Translations under genes and position numbers: made by a program
NCBI GenBank assembly: GCA_009784725.1
Contig: WQXS01000022.1
Span: 1-33,335, forward strand
Length of the DNA stretch: 33,335 nucleotides
Direction of reading: 5' to 3'
Source: Oscillospiraceae bacterium
Lineage (GTDB): Bacteria; Bacillota; Clostridia; Oscillospirales; Oscillospiraceae
Part shown: piece by piece, positions 1 through 7,491 of the stretch
Numbering within the stretch: position 1 is the first letter of the stretch
Layout: every line of letters begins with the position of its first letter
Notes under the pieces: model-generated
Seen by the model: only the letters and a program-made list of their open reading frames with translations
What the model was told of the DNA's origin: nothing
The model's database searches: none

Positions 1-774
1 CACTTGCAGCGCAAGACCATCACGCGTATGGATTCTCGACACACCTAAATTGATGACGACCGAAATCGCTGCATCGGCAATGCCAAAAAACAGAAGAACA
101 AATATAAAAACATAGAGTGCACCGGTCAGGCGCCCGGGAATCACAAAATCAAAAATCCGCTCTGCGATGATTGGGGGAATAATGCCTACTATGTTAGCTA
201 AAAAACTGCATACAAGGATGATTATAACATCTCTGTAAACATTTTCACGTAATGTAAACCCTACAATATCCGCTGCTTTTAATGACTCTGACGGAAACAC
301 ATGGAATATCGCAATCGCATCTGCTTGAATGCTTGATGCAAATCTTTTGTTAACTCTACTATATTGCATTGTTTTAGGATTATATACCTTGTATCCGTAG
401 ATGACGCAAGGAGTGAGAGCCAAAGGTGTTCCGTCTTCAAGGTAACCTATCATCACACCATTATTACTCTTCCACCAGTTTCTTCCAAGCACAACTTCTT
501 TTTGTCTGAAACCTGAAAGATATAATGCATCATTTTCGGGATTGTTCTGGTCTTCAGACGGATTTTTTGCCGGTGCTTTCATCTCGACTTTGAAATAATC
601 ACATAAAATCCTGCAAATCTTTGTATAATCATCGTCGTCATGGTCATTCCAAACAAGTTTTGGCAACACTTTATCTATTCCGGCAATCTGCTCTATGGCA
701 TGCTCGAAAACCTTATCGTTGTAATCACTTCTTTTTTGAAGCAACTCTATTTCCGTTCTTTGCTTATCTTTCAT
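1..774 (-). CDS. NHLP/NHLM-type bacteriocin export ABC protein (second ABC subunit), 5' part only
   Basis: This reading frame opens with ATG at 774 on the minus strand, 8 bases after the stop of the preceding ABC gene, and is still open at the window edge, so the C-terminal ATPase domain is not visible. The translated part starts MKDKQRTEIELLQKR and holds a soluble N-terminal region with a double Trp (GRNWWKSNNG), a T-PLALTPC stretch and a Y-VYNPKT stretch. Hydrophobic segments follow, then IPPIIAERIFDFVIPG. This pattern (WW, P-AL-P, a phenylalanine-proline pair, then a membrane domain beginning with PP...FD-VIP) matches what I know of the second ABC subunit of NHLM bacteriocin systems, which has a cytosolic N-terminal domain instead of a C39 peptidase. 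It would act in the inner membrane with the neighbouring ABC and HlyD proteins to export a peptide. Family call from recognition, not from a search. Confidence 0.7.
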   Translation of the reverse strand, partial: MKDKQRTEIELLQKRSDYNDKVFEHAIEQIAGIDKVLPKLVWNDHDDDDYTKICRILCDYFKVEMKAPAKNPSEDQNNPENDALYLSGFRQKEVVLGRNWWKSNNGVMIGYLEDGTPLALTPCVIYGYKVYNPKTMQYSRVNKRFASSIQADAIAIFHVFPSESLKAADIVGFTLRENVYRDVIIILVCSFLANIVGIIPPIIAERIFDFVIPGRLTGALYVFIFVLLFFGIADAAISVVINLGVSRIHTRDGLALQV

Positions 775-782
775 ATTCAAAC

Positions 783-2516
783 CTATACCGCTGTTTTTTC
801 GGGCTTTATGATCGAAGCATAAAATTCCGATGATTGAATTAGCTGATCATGTGTTCCCCTGTCAATGATTTTACCCTTATCCATAATGATGATTTCGTCA
901 TAATCGGTGATATGCGTGAGTATATTGGTAACGATAACGCAAGCGCATTTACGTCTGAGCAGACTGCTCTCTATTTTCTGACGATTGAGCGGGTCAACAT
1001 AGCCTGTCACTTCATCAAAGAAAACAATTGACGGGTCGTGCAAGAGCGCACGCGCAATTTCCAGCCTTTGCCTCTGACCGCCACTAAGGTTTGTGCCGTT
1101 TTCATATAACTCTGAATCGTACGCACTGCCAAGAGATGCGATATACTCGTGTATACATGCATCACTTGCGGCATTGTAGATTTCAGAATCGGGCACAGAG
1201 TCATCCCAAATAGTAATATTATCACGAATAGAAGCTGCGAATATGGTGATAGATTGGTTGGCCGAACCGATTGAATTAGCATACAATTGTTTGTTTATGC
1301 GGCAGGGGTCGATACCGTCAATAGTTATTTCGCCGCTGTTTGGTTGATATAACCCCTGCAGGAGCTTTATTAGAGTTGTTTTTCCGGCACCGGAGTTACC
1401 GATGATTGCAATGCGCTGACCGGGCTCTACTGTGAGGTTGATGTTTTCCAGCACCGGTGTGCCTTCGACATAACTAAATGAAACATCCTTTATTTCGATT
1501 CTGCCTTCCAGCTTTCCCGAAGCGATATCAGCAGCATCTTCGTTTTTTTCTTCCCTAATATCGCTGCCAAAATCTTGTGTAAAATGTCCCAGTCGTTTTA
1601 TAAAAAGTCCCAATGTGAACTTTGAAAATATTAATGTTTTTAAAGGGATGAAGAAAGCGACGGCATAAGCTTGAAAAGCCATATAATCACCGACTGTCAA
1701 GCTCCTATCCATGATCCTGATTGCGGAAATCAAAAGCAACAGACTGAGAAAAAGAACTTCTGTAATATTTCTGAATGGTCTGTAAGCAAACATATATTCA
1801 ATTTTTCTTCTCGCATTGATGAATTCAATTTTTTTGCCGAGCAAGCGCTTAAAGAGTTGGTTTTCCGATGCTGTTGCCTTAAAGGTTTCAATATTTTCGA
1901 GTCCTGCAAATGCGATGCCTTCGTCCTGCAGAGCAAGTTCAATAGGGTCTGCGTCATTATCGTCTTCTTTAATCATTTTATTACTTATATAATCGCGGAT
2001 TTTTGTCAAAAGAATATTAAAGATAACAAGACCGACAACGATTACAGTCATCAGGGGATTTAAAAGATACATTAATATAATGTAAAACACTATGCTTATA
2101 ATACAGAATATATAATCCAATATGTCTTCTGTAATTGCTGTAGCTACCAGTTTTGGAGAGTTTGCCCAAAACAGCAGATGATAACTGTCTTTGCTGTCAT
2201 GCAGGTTCATGGGAGCACAAAATACTCTCCAAATATAATCTGCCAAAGACGAAACCTCGATTCTGCTTGAAAGACGCATCAAGCAGTTCTTTTTCAGCCA
2301 TATAATGACAGATGAGATTATCGTGGTTCCAATCATCAGAGCAAAAAGCGGAAATAGCCACTCAGTAATACCATCTATCAAAATGTAATCTGCAAACACT
2401 CGCTTGAACAATGGTGCGAGTGCTGCAGGGATTAACAATAATACATTCAAAATGAGTGCATAAATAATAGTACTTCTGTTCCTCAGAATTAATTCAATTG
2501 CGTTTTTTTGTAACAC
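783..2516 (-). CDS. ABC exporter of NHLP/NHLM bacteriocin type, lacking the C39 peptidase domain
   Basis: The protein has 577 residues. An N-terminal six-helix exporter membrane domain (about residues 15-320) is followed by a complete ATPase domain: Walker A GNSGAGKTT at about 373-381, signature NLSGGQRQRLEIARAL, and a Walker B region ending FFDEVTGYVDP with the catalytic Glu present. The family is the peptide exporter ATPase/permease. The stretch PLFKRVFADYILI near the N-terminus resembles the start of the membrane domain in NHLM ABC1 proteins, but those usually carry about 150 residues of C39 cysteine peptidase in front of it. Here the gene starts almost directly at the first helix, so the leader-cleaving domain is missing. 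The gene begins 5 bases after the HlyD gene and ends 8 bases before the next ABC gene, which indicates one operon. A generic lipid or peptide ABC exporter is possible, but the context favours NHLP export. Confidence 0.75.
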   Translation of the reverse strand: MLQKNAIELILRNRSTIIYALILNVLLLIPAALAPLFKRVFADYILIDGITEWLFPLFALMIGTTIISSVIIWLKKNCLMRLSSRIEVSSLADYIWRVFCAPMNLHDSKDSYHLLFWANSPKLVATAITEDILDYIFCIISIVFYIILMYLLNPLMTVIVVGLVIFNILLTKIRDYISNKMIKEDDNDADPIELALQDEGIAFAGLENIETFKATASENQLFKRLLGKKIEFINARRKIEYMFAYRPFRNITEVLFLSLLLLISAIRIMDRSLTVGDYMAFQAYAVAFFIPLKTLIFSKFTLGLFIKRLGHFTQDFGSDIREEKNEDAADIASGKLEGRIEIKDVSFSYVEGTPVLENINLTVEPGQRIAIIGNSGAGKTTLIKLLQGLYQPNSGEITIDGIDPCRINKQLYANSIGSANQSITIFAASIRDNITIWDDSVPDSEIYNAASDACIHEYIASLGSAYDSELYENGTNLSGGQRQRLEIARALLHDPSIVFFDEVTGYVDPLNRQKIESSLLRRKCACVIVTNILTHITDYDEIIIMDKGKIIDRGTHDQLIQSSEFYASIIKPEKTAV

Positions 2517-2521
2517 TTCAC

Positions 2522-3403
2522 CTACCTCCCAAAGAAAAACACATCAATAGGGCGGACGGCTTCTATTAAAATCGATGCTTCGCATAAGGTAAGGTTTTCA
2601 AGCATCCTGCTTGGACCGTATGAGGTGGTCCATTTATATCCTGTTATTGTTTCCTCCGATGTGGTGAGTGTCACATCTACTTGATAAAGTGCACCGCTTT
2701 GCAAAAAATCAGATGCCAGTTCAGCACTGCCGAGTGTGTTATAAAGATATTGGAATGTGACCGGACGCTGACTTATCTGTGTAACAGTTCCAATCATATT
2801 ACCGTAATTTTGCCTGTTTACCGCAGCCGGGAAAATGCTGACTTCCATCCCCTGTTCAATACTTCGTGCTTGCGTATTCGAAACAAATAATAAACACTCC
2901 CGCATCGCTCCATCGGGAGGTTCTTTAGAAATAGTGGCAAGCATTTGTCCGCGTTCAACATAATCCCCTGTATGTACGTATGTATCAACAACACGACCGG
3001 AATCGAATGTTCTGATTTGACTTGCAGCTATGAGCTGCTCACGTTTTGCTTCGATTTCAATCTCAGGATATTCCTGCAAAATCATCAGGTTGATTTCGCT
3101 TATCAACACATTTTGCTCAATCCTTGCTACAACTTGATTTCTTTCAACATATTGCTCGGGAGTCAAGGTGAAATCAATCAGGAAACCATCGCTTGATGCA
3201 AATATATTGACGATTGTTCCTCTCTTAACTAAAACTCCCGAAACATCCTCCTGCACATGCATAGTGCCGAAAAATCCCCATATCATCGCACCGCCAAGGA
3301 TTGCCAAAACCAATGCAAATGCTATCCATGACTTTATTTCAATGACAGAAATCATTTTTTCCACCTTCATCGATGTGGCGGAAATGTGATTATTTTTATT
3401 CAT
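2522..3403 (-). CDS. HlyD-family secretion adaptor of NHLP/NHLM bacteriocin system
   Basis: About 293 residues from the ATG at 3403, which overlaps the stop of the upstream binding-protein gene (ATGAATAA). A longer reading from 3433 is open, but 3403 gives the usual coupled start with a GGGG stretch ahead of it. One transmembrane helix (AFALVLAILGGAMIWGFFG) follows a short cytosolic tail. Then come a lipoyl/barrel-sandwich half with GVLVKRGTIVNIFASSDGF, a short hairpin of about 50 residues, the second half with GRVVDTYVHTGDYVERGQML, and a beta-barrel region with FPAAVNRQNYGNMIGTV. That is the layout of HlyD/membrane-fusion adaptors. The short coiled-coil hairpin and the ending with repeated Thr/Ser strands fit the NHLM-type HlyD, which bridges the ABC exporter to the outside of a Gram-positive or similar cell. 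It lies directly before the C39-less ABC gene. Confidence 0.75.
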   Translation of the reverse strand: MNKNNHISATSMKVEKMISVIEIKSWIAFALVLAILGGAMIWGFFGTMHVQEDVSGVLVKRGTIVNIFASSDGFLIDFTLTPEQYVERNQVVARIEQNVLISEINLMILQEYPEIEIEAKREQLIAASQIRTFDSGRVVDTYVHTGDYVERGQMLATISKEPPDGAMRECLLFVSNTQARSIEQGMEVSIFPAAVNRQNYGNMIGTVTQISQRPVTFQYLYNTLGSAELASDFLQSGALYQVDVTLTTSEETITGYKWTTSYGPSRMLENLTLCEASILIEAVRPIDVFFFGR

Positions 3404-4529
3404 CCTTAATATCCCCGTTTGTGTTGATTTCATGAACTATTACCCTGAAGCCTTCAAATTCGCCGGAATTTCTATCAAAGGTCAGAGCACCCGACACAGC
3501 GTTATAGCCTGATATGGAAGAAATATATGCTGCTATTGCCGATGCATCTATACTTCCGACAACTTCCATTGCACTTGCAAGCAATTGTACTGAATCATAC
3601 GCTGCCACAGCACGTATATCGGGAGATTGTCCGTATGCCTCGTAGAACTTCTTTAAAAAATCTCTATCAAGCAGTGCGATATCATAAGTAGCTATGAAAA
3701 TATTATCCATATAGTCTTCTAATTGATAATTGAAGCTGCTCCCTACAAAATTGTCTCCGCTCAGAATAGGGATATCCGGATTACTGTCACGAATGAGCTT
3801 AATTGGCTGAACAAAGTTTTCAACCGATGATGCTATATAAACAGCATCAACGCCAAATGCACTCCAACGTGCAGAAATATCTGCGATGTTGAAGCTTGTA
3901 ATACTCGATACACGGTCGACCACTGCTATATTGTGTCTGCTCAGCTGTATTTCCATAGCTGTTGCAAAATCACGTCCATACTCATTATCATCGAAAAAGA
4001 TTGCAACATGCCTATGGTTGTGGTCAGCCGAGTGATCGGCAAGTGCATGTGACATAACCTCGTGATTCGCAAACATTCGGAAAACATAGTTATTATAGTA
4101 TTCTAAAAGGTTCATGCCGGTTGCAGTAGGGGTCACCATAACAACCCTGTTTTTTTCATATACAGCCGAAACGAAATAGCTGACATTAGTAGTCCAATGA
4201 CCAATCACCGCTGTTATCCCCTGTTCGTGAAAGGCATCGGCTATCTGCATAGCGGAATGAACATCATTATTATCATCACGGATAGCAGCGTGCAGTGTTT
4301 TACCCAAAACACCGCCATTTTCATTTATATGTTTTATTGCAAGCTCATATCCCTCTCGAAAGAGCGAGTCCCCGTCATTTAACGCAACAGGATAGGCAAT
4401 ACCGATATAAATATCATCAGAATCCTGAGAATTATATGTTGCAATATCCGCTTGTACACCAACACATGCAGTAAGAAGCAATAAGCATATTACCACGACG
4501 TAAACACCATATACAGCCCTCACGCTCAA
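3396..4529 (-). CDS. LivJ/LivK-type (Peripla_BP_6) substrate-binding lipoprotein
   Basis: A 377-residue protein with a hydrophobic signal (VYVVVICLLLLTAC) whose lipobox places the lipidated Cys at residue 22, so it should sit on the outer face of the membrane. The mature part reads like the type 1 periplasmic-binding fold of branched-chain amino-acid/amide receptors: IYIGIAYPVALNDGD, then GYELAIKHINENGGVLGKTL, then VSAVIGHWTT-like and VMVTPTATG stretches, and a DAVYIASS segment. The start is TTG at 4529 or GTG at 4523; both follow an AAAGGAG ribosome binding site. It is the first gene of the export operon and overlaps the HlyD gene by 8 bases. No import permease or ATPase of the Liv type is near, so amino-acid import is unlikely here. 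A role in sensing or binding the exported peptide or another extracellular ligand is my inference. Confidence 0.75.
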   Translation of the reverse strand: MSVRAVYGVYVVVICLLLLTACVGVQADIATYNSQDSDDIYIGIAYPVALNDGDSLFREGYELAIKHINENGGVLGKTLHAAIRDDNNDVHSAMQIADAFHEQGITAVIGHWTTNVSYFVSAVYEKNRVVMVTPTATGMNLLEYYNNYVFRMFANHEVMSHALADHSADHNHRHVAIFFDDNEYGRDFATAMEIQLSRHNIAVVDRVSSITSFNIADISARWSAFGVDAVYIASSVENFVQPIKLIRDSNPDIPILSGDNFVGSSFNYQLEDYMDNIFIATYDIALLDRDFLKKFYEAYGQSPDIRAVAAYDSVQLLASAMEVVGSIDASAIAAYISSISGYNAVSGALTFDRNSGEFEGFRVIVHEINTNGDIKDE

Positions 4530-4568
4530 TAATCTCCTTTAATCATATAAATAAACAACCAATTTAGT

Positions 4569-4598
4569 ATTATAAAAGATAATAATCTACAATGTCAA
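4569..4598 (-). promoter_or_regulatory. sigma-A-type promoter for the export operon
   Basis: Read on the minus strand, TTGACA (4593-4598) is followed after 18 bases by TATAAT (4569-4574). Both hexamers match the consensus. The -10 box ends 39 bases before the TTG start of the binding-protein gene. Confidence 0.75.
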
Positions 4599-4605
4599 TA
4601 CCTGA

Positions 4606-4625
4606 GCTGTATACTGCTGTATACT
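4606..4625 (+). repeat. two tandem 10-bp repeats between divergent promoters (candidate operator)
   Basis: The 10-mer GCTGTATACT occurs twice back to back (4606-4615 and 4616-4625), followed by a partial third copy (GCTATATA). Each copy holds the palindrome GTATAC, and the period equals one helical turn. The repeat lies exactly between the -35 boxes of the two divergent promoters, a usual place for an operator. Confidence 0.55.
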
Positions 4626-4633
4626 GCTATATA

Positions 4634-4662
4634 TTGACATTATTCTTAACCTAGAATATAAT
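4634..4662 (+). promoter_or_regulatory. consensus sigma-A-type promoter for the restriction-modification genes
   Basis: TTGACA at 4634-4639, a 17-base spacer, then TATAAT at 4657-4662: a perfect match to the housekeeping consensus. It lies 36 bases before the ATG at 4699, so a short leader is expected. Confidence 0.8.
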
Positions 4663-4698
4663 CATACAAGAATCTTATATTTCAGGATGGAAGATTAT

Positions 4699-5766
4699 AT
4701 GGAATACATTTCAGCAAAAGAGGCAGCAATTCAATGGGGTATTTCTCAGCGCAGAGTTGCTGTATTTTGTTCCGAGGACAGGATTGAGGGTGTAAAACTA
4801 ATGGGCAAGATGTGGTGGATTCCTAAAGATGCACGCAAGCCTGATGATGCAAGGAGTTTGCGGCATCAGCCAAAAACTCCGGCGAAAGTAAAACCTTTTA
4901 TAAAATGGGCTGGTGGAAAAGCTCAAATACTAGAAAATATTAGATTGAAGTATCCAAAAGATTTAGGTAACAATATAAATAAATATGCTGAACCATTTAT
5001 TGGTGGTGGGGCAGTCTTGTTCGATATACTCAGCAATTATAAAATGTCCAAAGTTTATATGAGCGATATAAATCACGAGTTAATACACACATATACTACC
5101 ATTCGAGATAGTATTGATGAACTCATTGTTTTGTTAAAATCTATGGAGATGAAATACCTTCCTGTTAGTGTAGAAAGAAGGAAAAACCTGTATTATAGTA
5201 ATCGCAGTAGATACAATAACTTAATTCATGAAAAAATAAAAACGCCGGAGTTAGCAGCATTATTTATTTTCTTAAATAGAACCTGCTTCAATGGCTTATA
5301 CAGAGTCAATTCAAAAGGTGAGTTCAACGTTCCTCAAGGTGACTATAAAAATCCCTGTATATGTGATGAAGATAATTTGACTGCTGTGTCGAAAGTTCTT
5401 AAAAATGTCCAAATTAAATGTTGTGATTACAAGAAGTCTAAAAGCTTTATTGATAAAAACACTTTCGCATACTTTGATCCACCATACCGTCCATTGACTG
5501 AATCGTCCAGCTTCACCTCCTACACCCAAGACAGATTCGGAGATAAAGAACAAATAGAGCTTGCACAGTTTATAGATATTTTATCAGATACCGGCGCATT
5601 TGTTGTAGCAAGTAATAGCGACCCAACAAATATAAATAAGGAAGACTCATTCTTTGACAAGTTATATGAAAAACATAAAATACTCCGCATAAGTGCTGCA
5701 AGAAATATTAACTCCGCAGCAAATAAGCGGGGGAAAATAAATGAGCTTCTAATAGCAAGTTACTGA
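4699..5766 (+). CDS. Dam/D12-class DNA adenine N6-methyltransferase with N-terminal HTH domain
   Basis: The ATG at 4699 is preferred, because AGGATGGAAG lies a few bases before it; an in-frame ATG at 4687 has no ribosome binding site. Residues 1-50 (EYISAKEAAIQWGISQRRVA...) form a small helix-turn-helix domain with the MKMWWIPKDARKP-type ending seen in Clostridia DNA-binding domains. After a short linker comes the methyltransferase: KPFIKWAGGKAQIL (SAM-binding motif I of D12 enzymes), FIGGGAVLFD, TCFNGLYRVN, and the catalytic FDPPYRPL at about residue 260. The D12 class includes Dam and DpnII-type enzymes, many of which act on GATC, but the target cannot be read from sequence alone. The gene heads a restriction-modification cluster. 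The HTH may bind the repeat in its own promoter region (inference). Confidence 0.85.
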   Translation: MEYISAKEAAIQWGISQRRVAVFCSEDRIEGVKLMGKMWWIPKDARKPDDARSLRHQPKTPAKVKPFIKWAGGKAQILENIRLKYPKDLGNNINKYAEPFIGGGAVLFDILSNYKMSKVYMSDINHELIHTYTTIRDSIDELIVLLKSMEMKYLPVSVERRKNLYYSNRSRYNNLIHEKIKTPELAALFIFLNRTCFNGLYRVNSKGEFNVPQGDYKNPCICDEDNLTAVSKVLKNVQIKCCDYKKSKSFIDKNTFAYFDPPYRPLTESSSFTSYTQDRFGDKEQIELAQFIDILSDTGAFVVASNSDPTNINKEDSFFDKLYEKHKILRISAARNINSAANKRGKINELLIASY

Positions 5767-5883
5767 GAGTAAATAAATTCGTGATTTTTATTAATTGGTT
5801 ATTAAAATTTTAACTAGGAATCGATGATATGGACTCCAGTGTTCTAAAAAACGTTTTTAGTTTATCTTTATGGAGGAAATAAA

Positions 5884-6414
5884 ATGATAAAAGGTGGTAA
5901 AGGTGGAGTAAACACAAAAACCGGTCTTGAGTTTGAGGGAAAAACTGACTTATCTACATTTTTGTCCAAACAGAAAGGATATAATATAAATAATGAAAAA
6001 GTTTTTTATTTAGGAGAAGAAGTAGCAAGGGTATTAAAACCATACGGAAAGTTCTATCAATTTCTTATGGAATACGGCATAAAGTGGGACACAATAATTT
6101 CAAAACAGATTCGTCCAGACGATTGTATATATGTTATTATAAATAACACACTTTTTATAATTGAATGCAAATACCAAAACGTTGCAGGCTCAGTTGATGA
6201 AAAATTACAAACGTGCGACTTTAAGAAAAAACAATATCAAAAATTATTGTCACGTGCAAATATTGATGTCGAATATATTTATTTATTAAACGATTGGTTC
6301 AAAAAACCGGAGTATAAAGATGTCCTAGATTATATACTTAGTGTTGGTTGTCATTTTTATTTTGAATACATACCTCTTTCAAAACTAGGATTACCAATAC
6401 CATCGGAGGATTGA
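5884..6414 (+). CDS. PD-(D/E)XK restriction endonuclease, likely partner of the Dam-class methylase
   Basis: A 176-residue AT-rich gene with a strong GGAGG site 8 bases before its ATG. The start MIKGGKGGVNTKTGLEFE is a pattern I associate with small type II restriction enzymes and related nucleases. The fold signature is clear: P78-D79, a beta strand (CIYVIINNTLFII) and E94-C95-K96, giving PD-X14-ECK, with a Q98 just after, as in many restriction enzymes. It would cut unmethylated DNA at the site protected by a methylase of the island. It follows the methylase by 117 bases, in which a small hairpin (CTAAAAA/TTTTTAG, 5844-5860) sits between the two genes. The cleavage site is not readable from sequence. 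Confidence in nuclease is higher than in the exact partner. Confidence 0.75.
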   Translation: MIKGGKGGVNTKTGLEFEGKTDLSTFLSKQKGYNINNEKVFYLGEEVARVLKPYGKFYQFLMEYGIKWDTIISKQIRPDDCIYVIINNTLFIIECKYQNVAGSVDEKLQTCDFKKKQYQKLLSRANIDVEYIYLLNDWFKKPEYKDVLDYILSVGCHFYFEYIPLSKLGLPIPSED

Positions 6415-6548
6415 TTAGTAAGCGAAAAATTTTTCTACATTCTTTTTTCATTTTACCATCGTAATTAATAATTTTTTTATATAATCATCTATGATTTCAC
6501 ATTTTCATTCATCATTTTGAAGAAGTGTGATTTTTCCTATATGATGAA

Positions 6549-6647
6549 ATGCTTGACAAGTGGGAGTATAATGTTCTTCCATACTTAAAACAAGGTGAAG
6601 AAAAGGGAATAACTTATGCTTACACACCACGAACCAGACAGTTTTGA
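6549..6647 (+). pseudogene. short open frame just upstream of the second methylase; possible frameshifted N-terminus
   Basis: A frame open from 6531, with ATG at 6549 and TGA at 6645, encodes protein-like sequence (LDKWEYNVLPYLKQG, then EEKGITYAY) before running across the start of the methyltransferase gene in another frame. One indel around 6613-6625 would join it to the methylase. It has no good ribosome binding site. It could equally be chance. Confidence 0.3.
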
Positions 6648-7350
6648 ACTGGAGGAAAATTCTTTATGGTCATTCCCTGAGCGTGGTTGCTGGGCAACGC
6701 ATGATGCCAAATACAGGGGTAATTGGTCGCCATATGTACCACGTAATCTCATACTAAGATATACTACAGAAAAAGAACTTATACTAGATCAATTTGCCGG
6801 TGGCGGAACTACATTGATAGAAGCAAAACTTTTAAATAGAAATATAATTGGTGTTGATATAAATCCAACATCACTGGAACGGTGCAGGAAAAAAACTACA
6901 TTTATGTGTGATAATGCGGGAAGTGTTTATATTAAAAATGGTGATGCCAGGAAACTTGACTTTATTCCTGACAAAAGCATAGATTTCATTTGCACACACC
7001 CGCCTTATGCAAACATAGTAAAGTACAGCGATGGTATTAGTGGAGATATATCTAATTTCGGTCTTTGTGATTTTTTAACAGAAATGAGACCGGTAGCCGA
7101 TGAGTGTTATCGTGTTTTAAAACCTAAAAAGTATTGCGCAATTCTCATGGGAGATACAAGAAAAGGCGGGCATATTATTACTTTAAGTTTTGACGTTATG
7201 AAAATTTTTAAAGAATCTGGGTTTAATGTAAAAGAAATAGTTATTAAAGAACAGCACAATTGCAAGTATACTGACCGATGGAAGAAAAAAAGTTATATAA
7301 ATAACTTTTTATTAATAGCTCATGAATATTTGTTTGTGTTTCAAAAATAA
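6616..7350 (+). CDS. DNA N4-cytosine/N6-adenine methyltransferase with THPPY catalytic motif
   Basis: A 244-residue SAM-dependent DNA methyltransferase. Motif I is LDQFAGGGTTLIEA (residues 57-70), and IIGVDIN (77-83) supplies the acidic residue that holds SAM. The catalytic loop is T127-H128-P-P-Y131 instead of the usual TSPPY. The N-terminal stretch WATHDAKYRGNWSPYVPRN is typical of a subgroup of type II and orphan methylases in which the Arg-Gly-Asn-Trp-Ser-Pro-Tyr block precedes motif I. The start has AAAGGG eight bases upstream, but an extra N-terminal part may lie in another frame just upstream. It is the third gene of the restriction-modification island. Either it protects a second site or a strand of an asymmetric site, or it is left over from another system. 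The base it methylates cannot be told here. Confidence 0.75.
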   Translation: MLTHHEPDSFELEENSLWSFPERGCWATHDAKYRGNWSPYVPRNLILRYTTEKELILDQFAGGGTTLIEAKLLNRNIIGVDINPTSLERCRKKTTFMCDNAGSVYIKNGDARKLDFIPDKSIDFICTHPPYANIVKYSDGISGDISNFGLCDFLTEMRPVADECYRVLKPKKYCAILMGDTRKGGHIITLSFDVMKIFKESGFNVKEIVIKEQHNCKYTDRWKKKSYINNFLLIAHEYLFVFQK

Positions 7351-7432
7351 AACAACAACTTCGCAGCTTAAGATGCGATGCGAAAAGGGGATGTAGTGCA
7401 AGTTATTTACACGATTTATATAAGTTTATTTA

Positions 7433-7460
7433 AGTACAGCTTTTAAATTCTCGCTGTACT
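7433..7460. other. perfect 8-bp inverted repeat between convergent genes
   Basis: AGTACAGC (7433-7440) and GCTGTACT (7453-7460) pair perfectly around a 12-base loop, in the gap between the convergent methylase and aldo/keto reductase genes. There is no T-tract on either side, so it is at best a weak terminator. Confidence 0.35.
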
Positions 7461-7491
7461 ACCTTCAGCGACTCCTTAACTCTTCTTATTC

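Noticed and set aside
1671-2063. Plus-strand frame of 130 codons inside the ABC exporter gene
   Set aside because: Cys/Phe-rich antisense shadow of the membrane domain; no ribosome binding site.
6553-6573. TTGACA and TATAAT before the second methylase as a promoter
   Set aside because: The two hexamers are only 8 bases apart, far below the 16-18 needed.
7433-7460. Inverted repeat as a true intrinsic terminator
   Set aside because: No T-run follows the stem on either strand; kept only as an unassigned hairpin.
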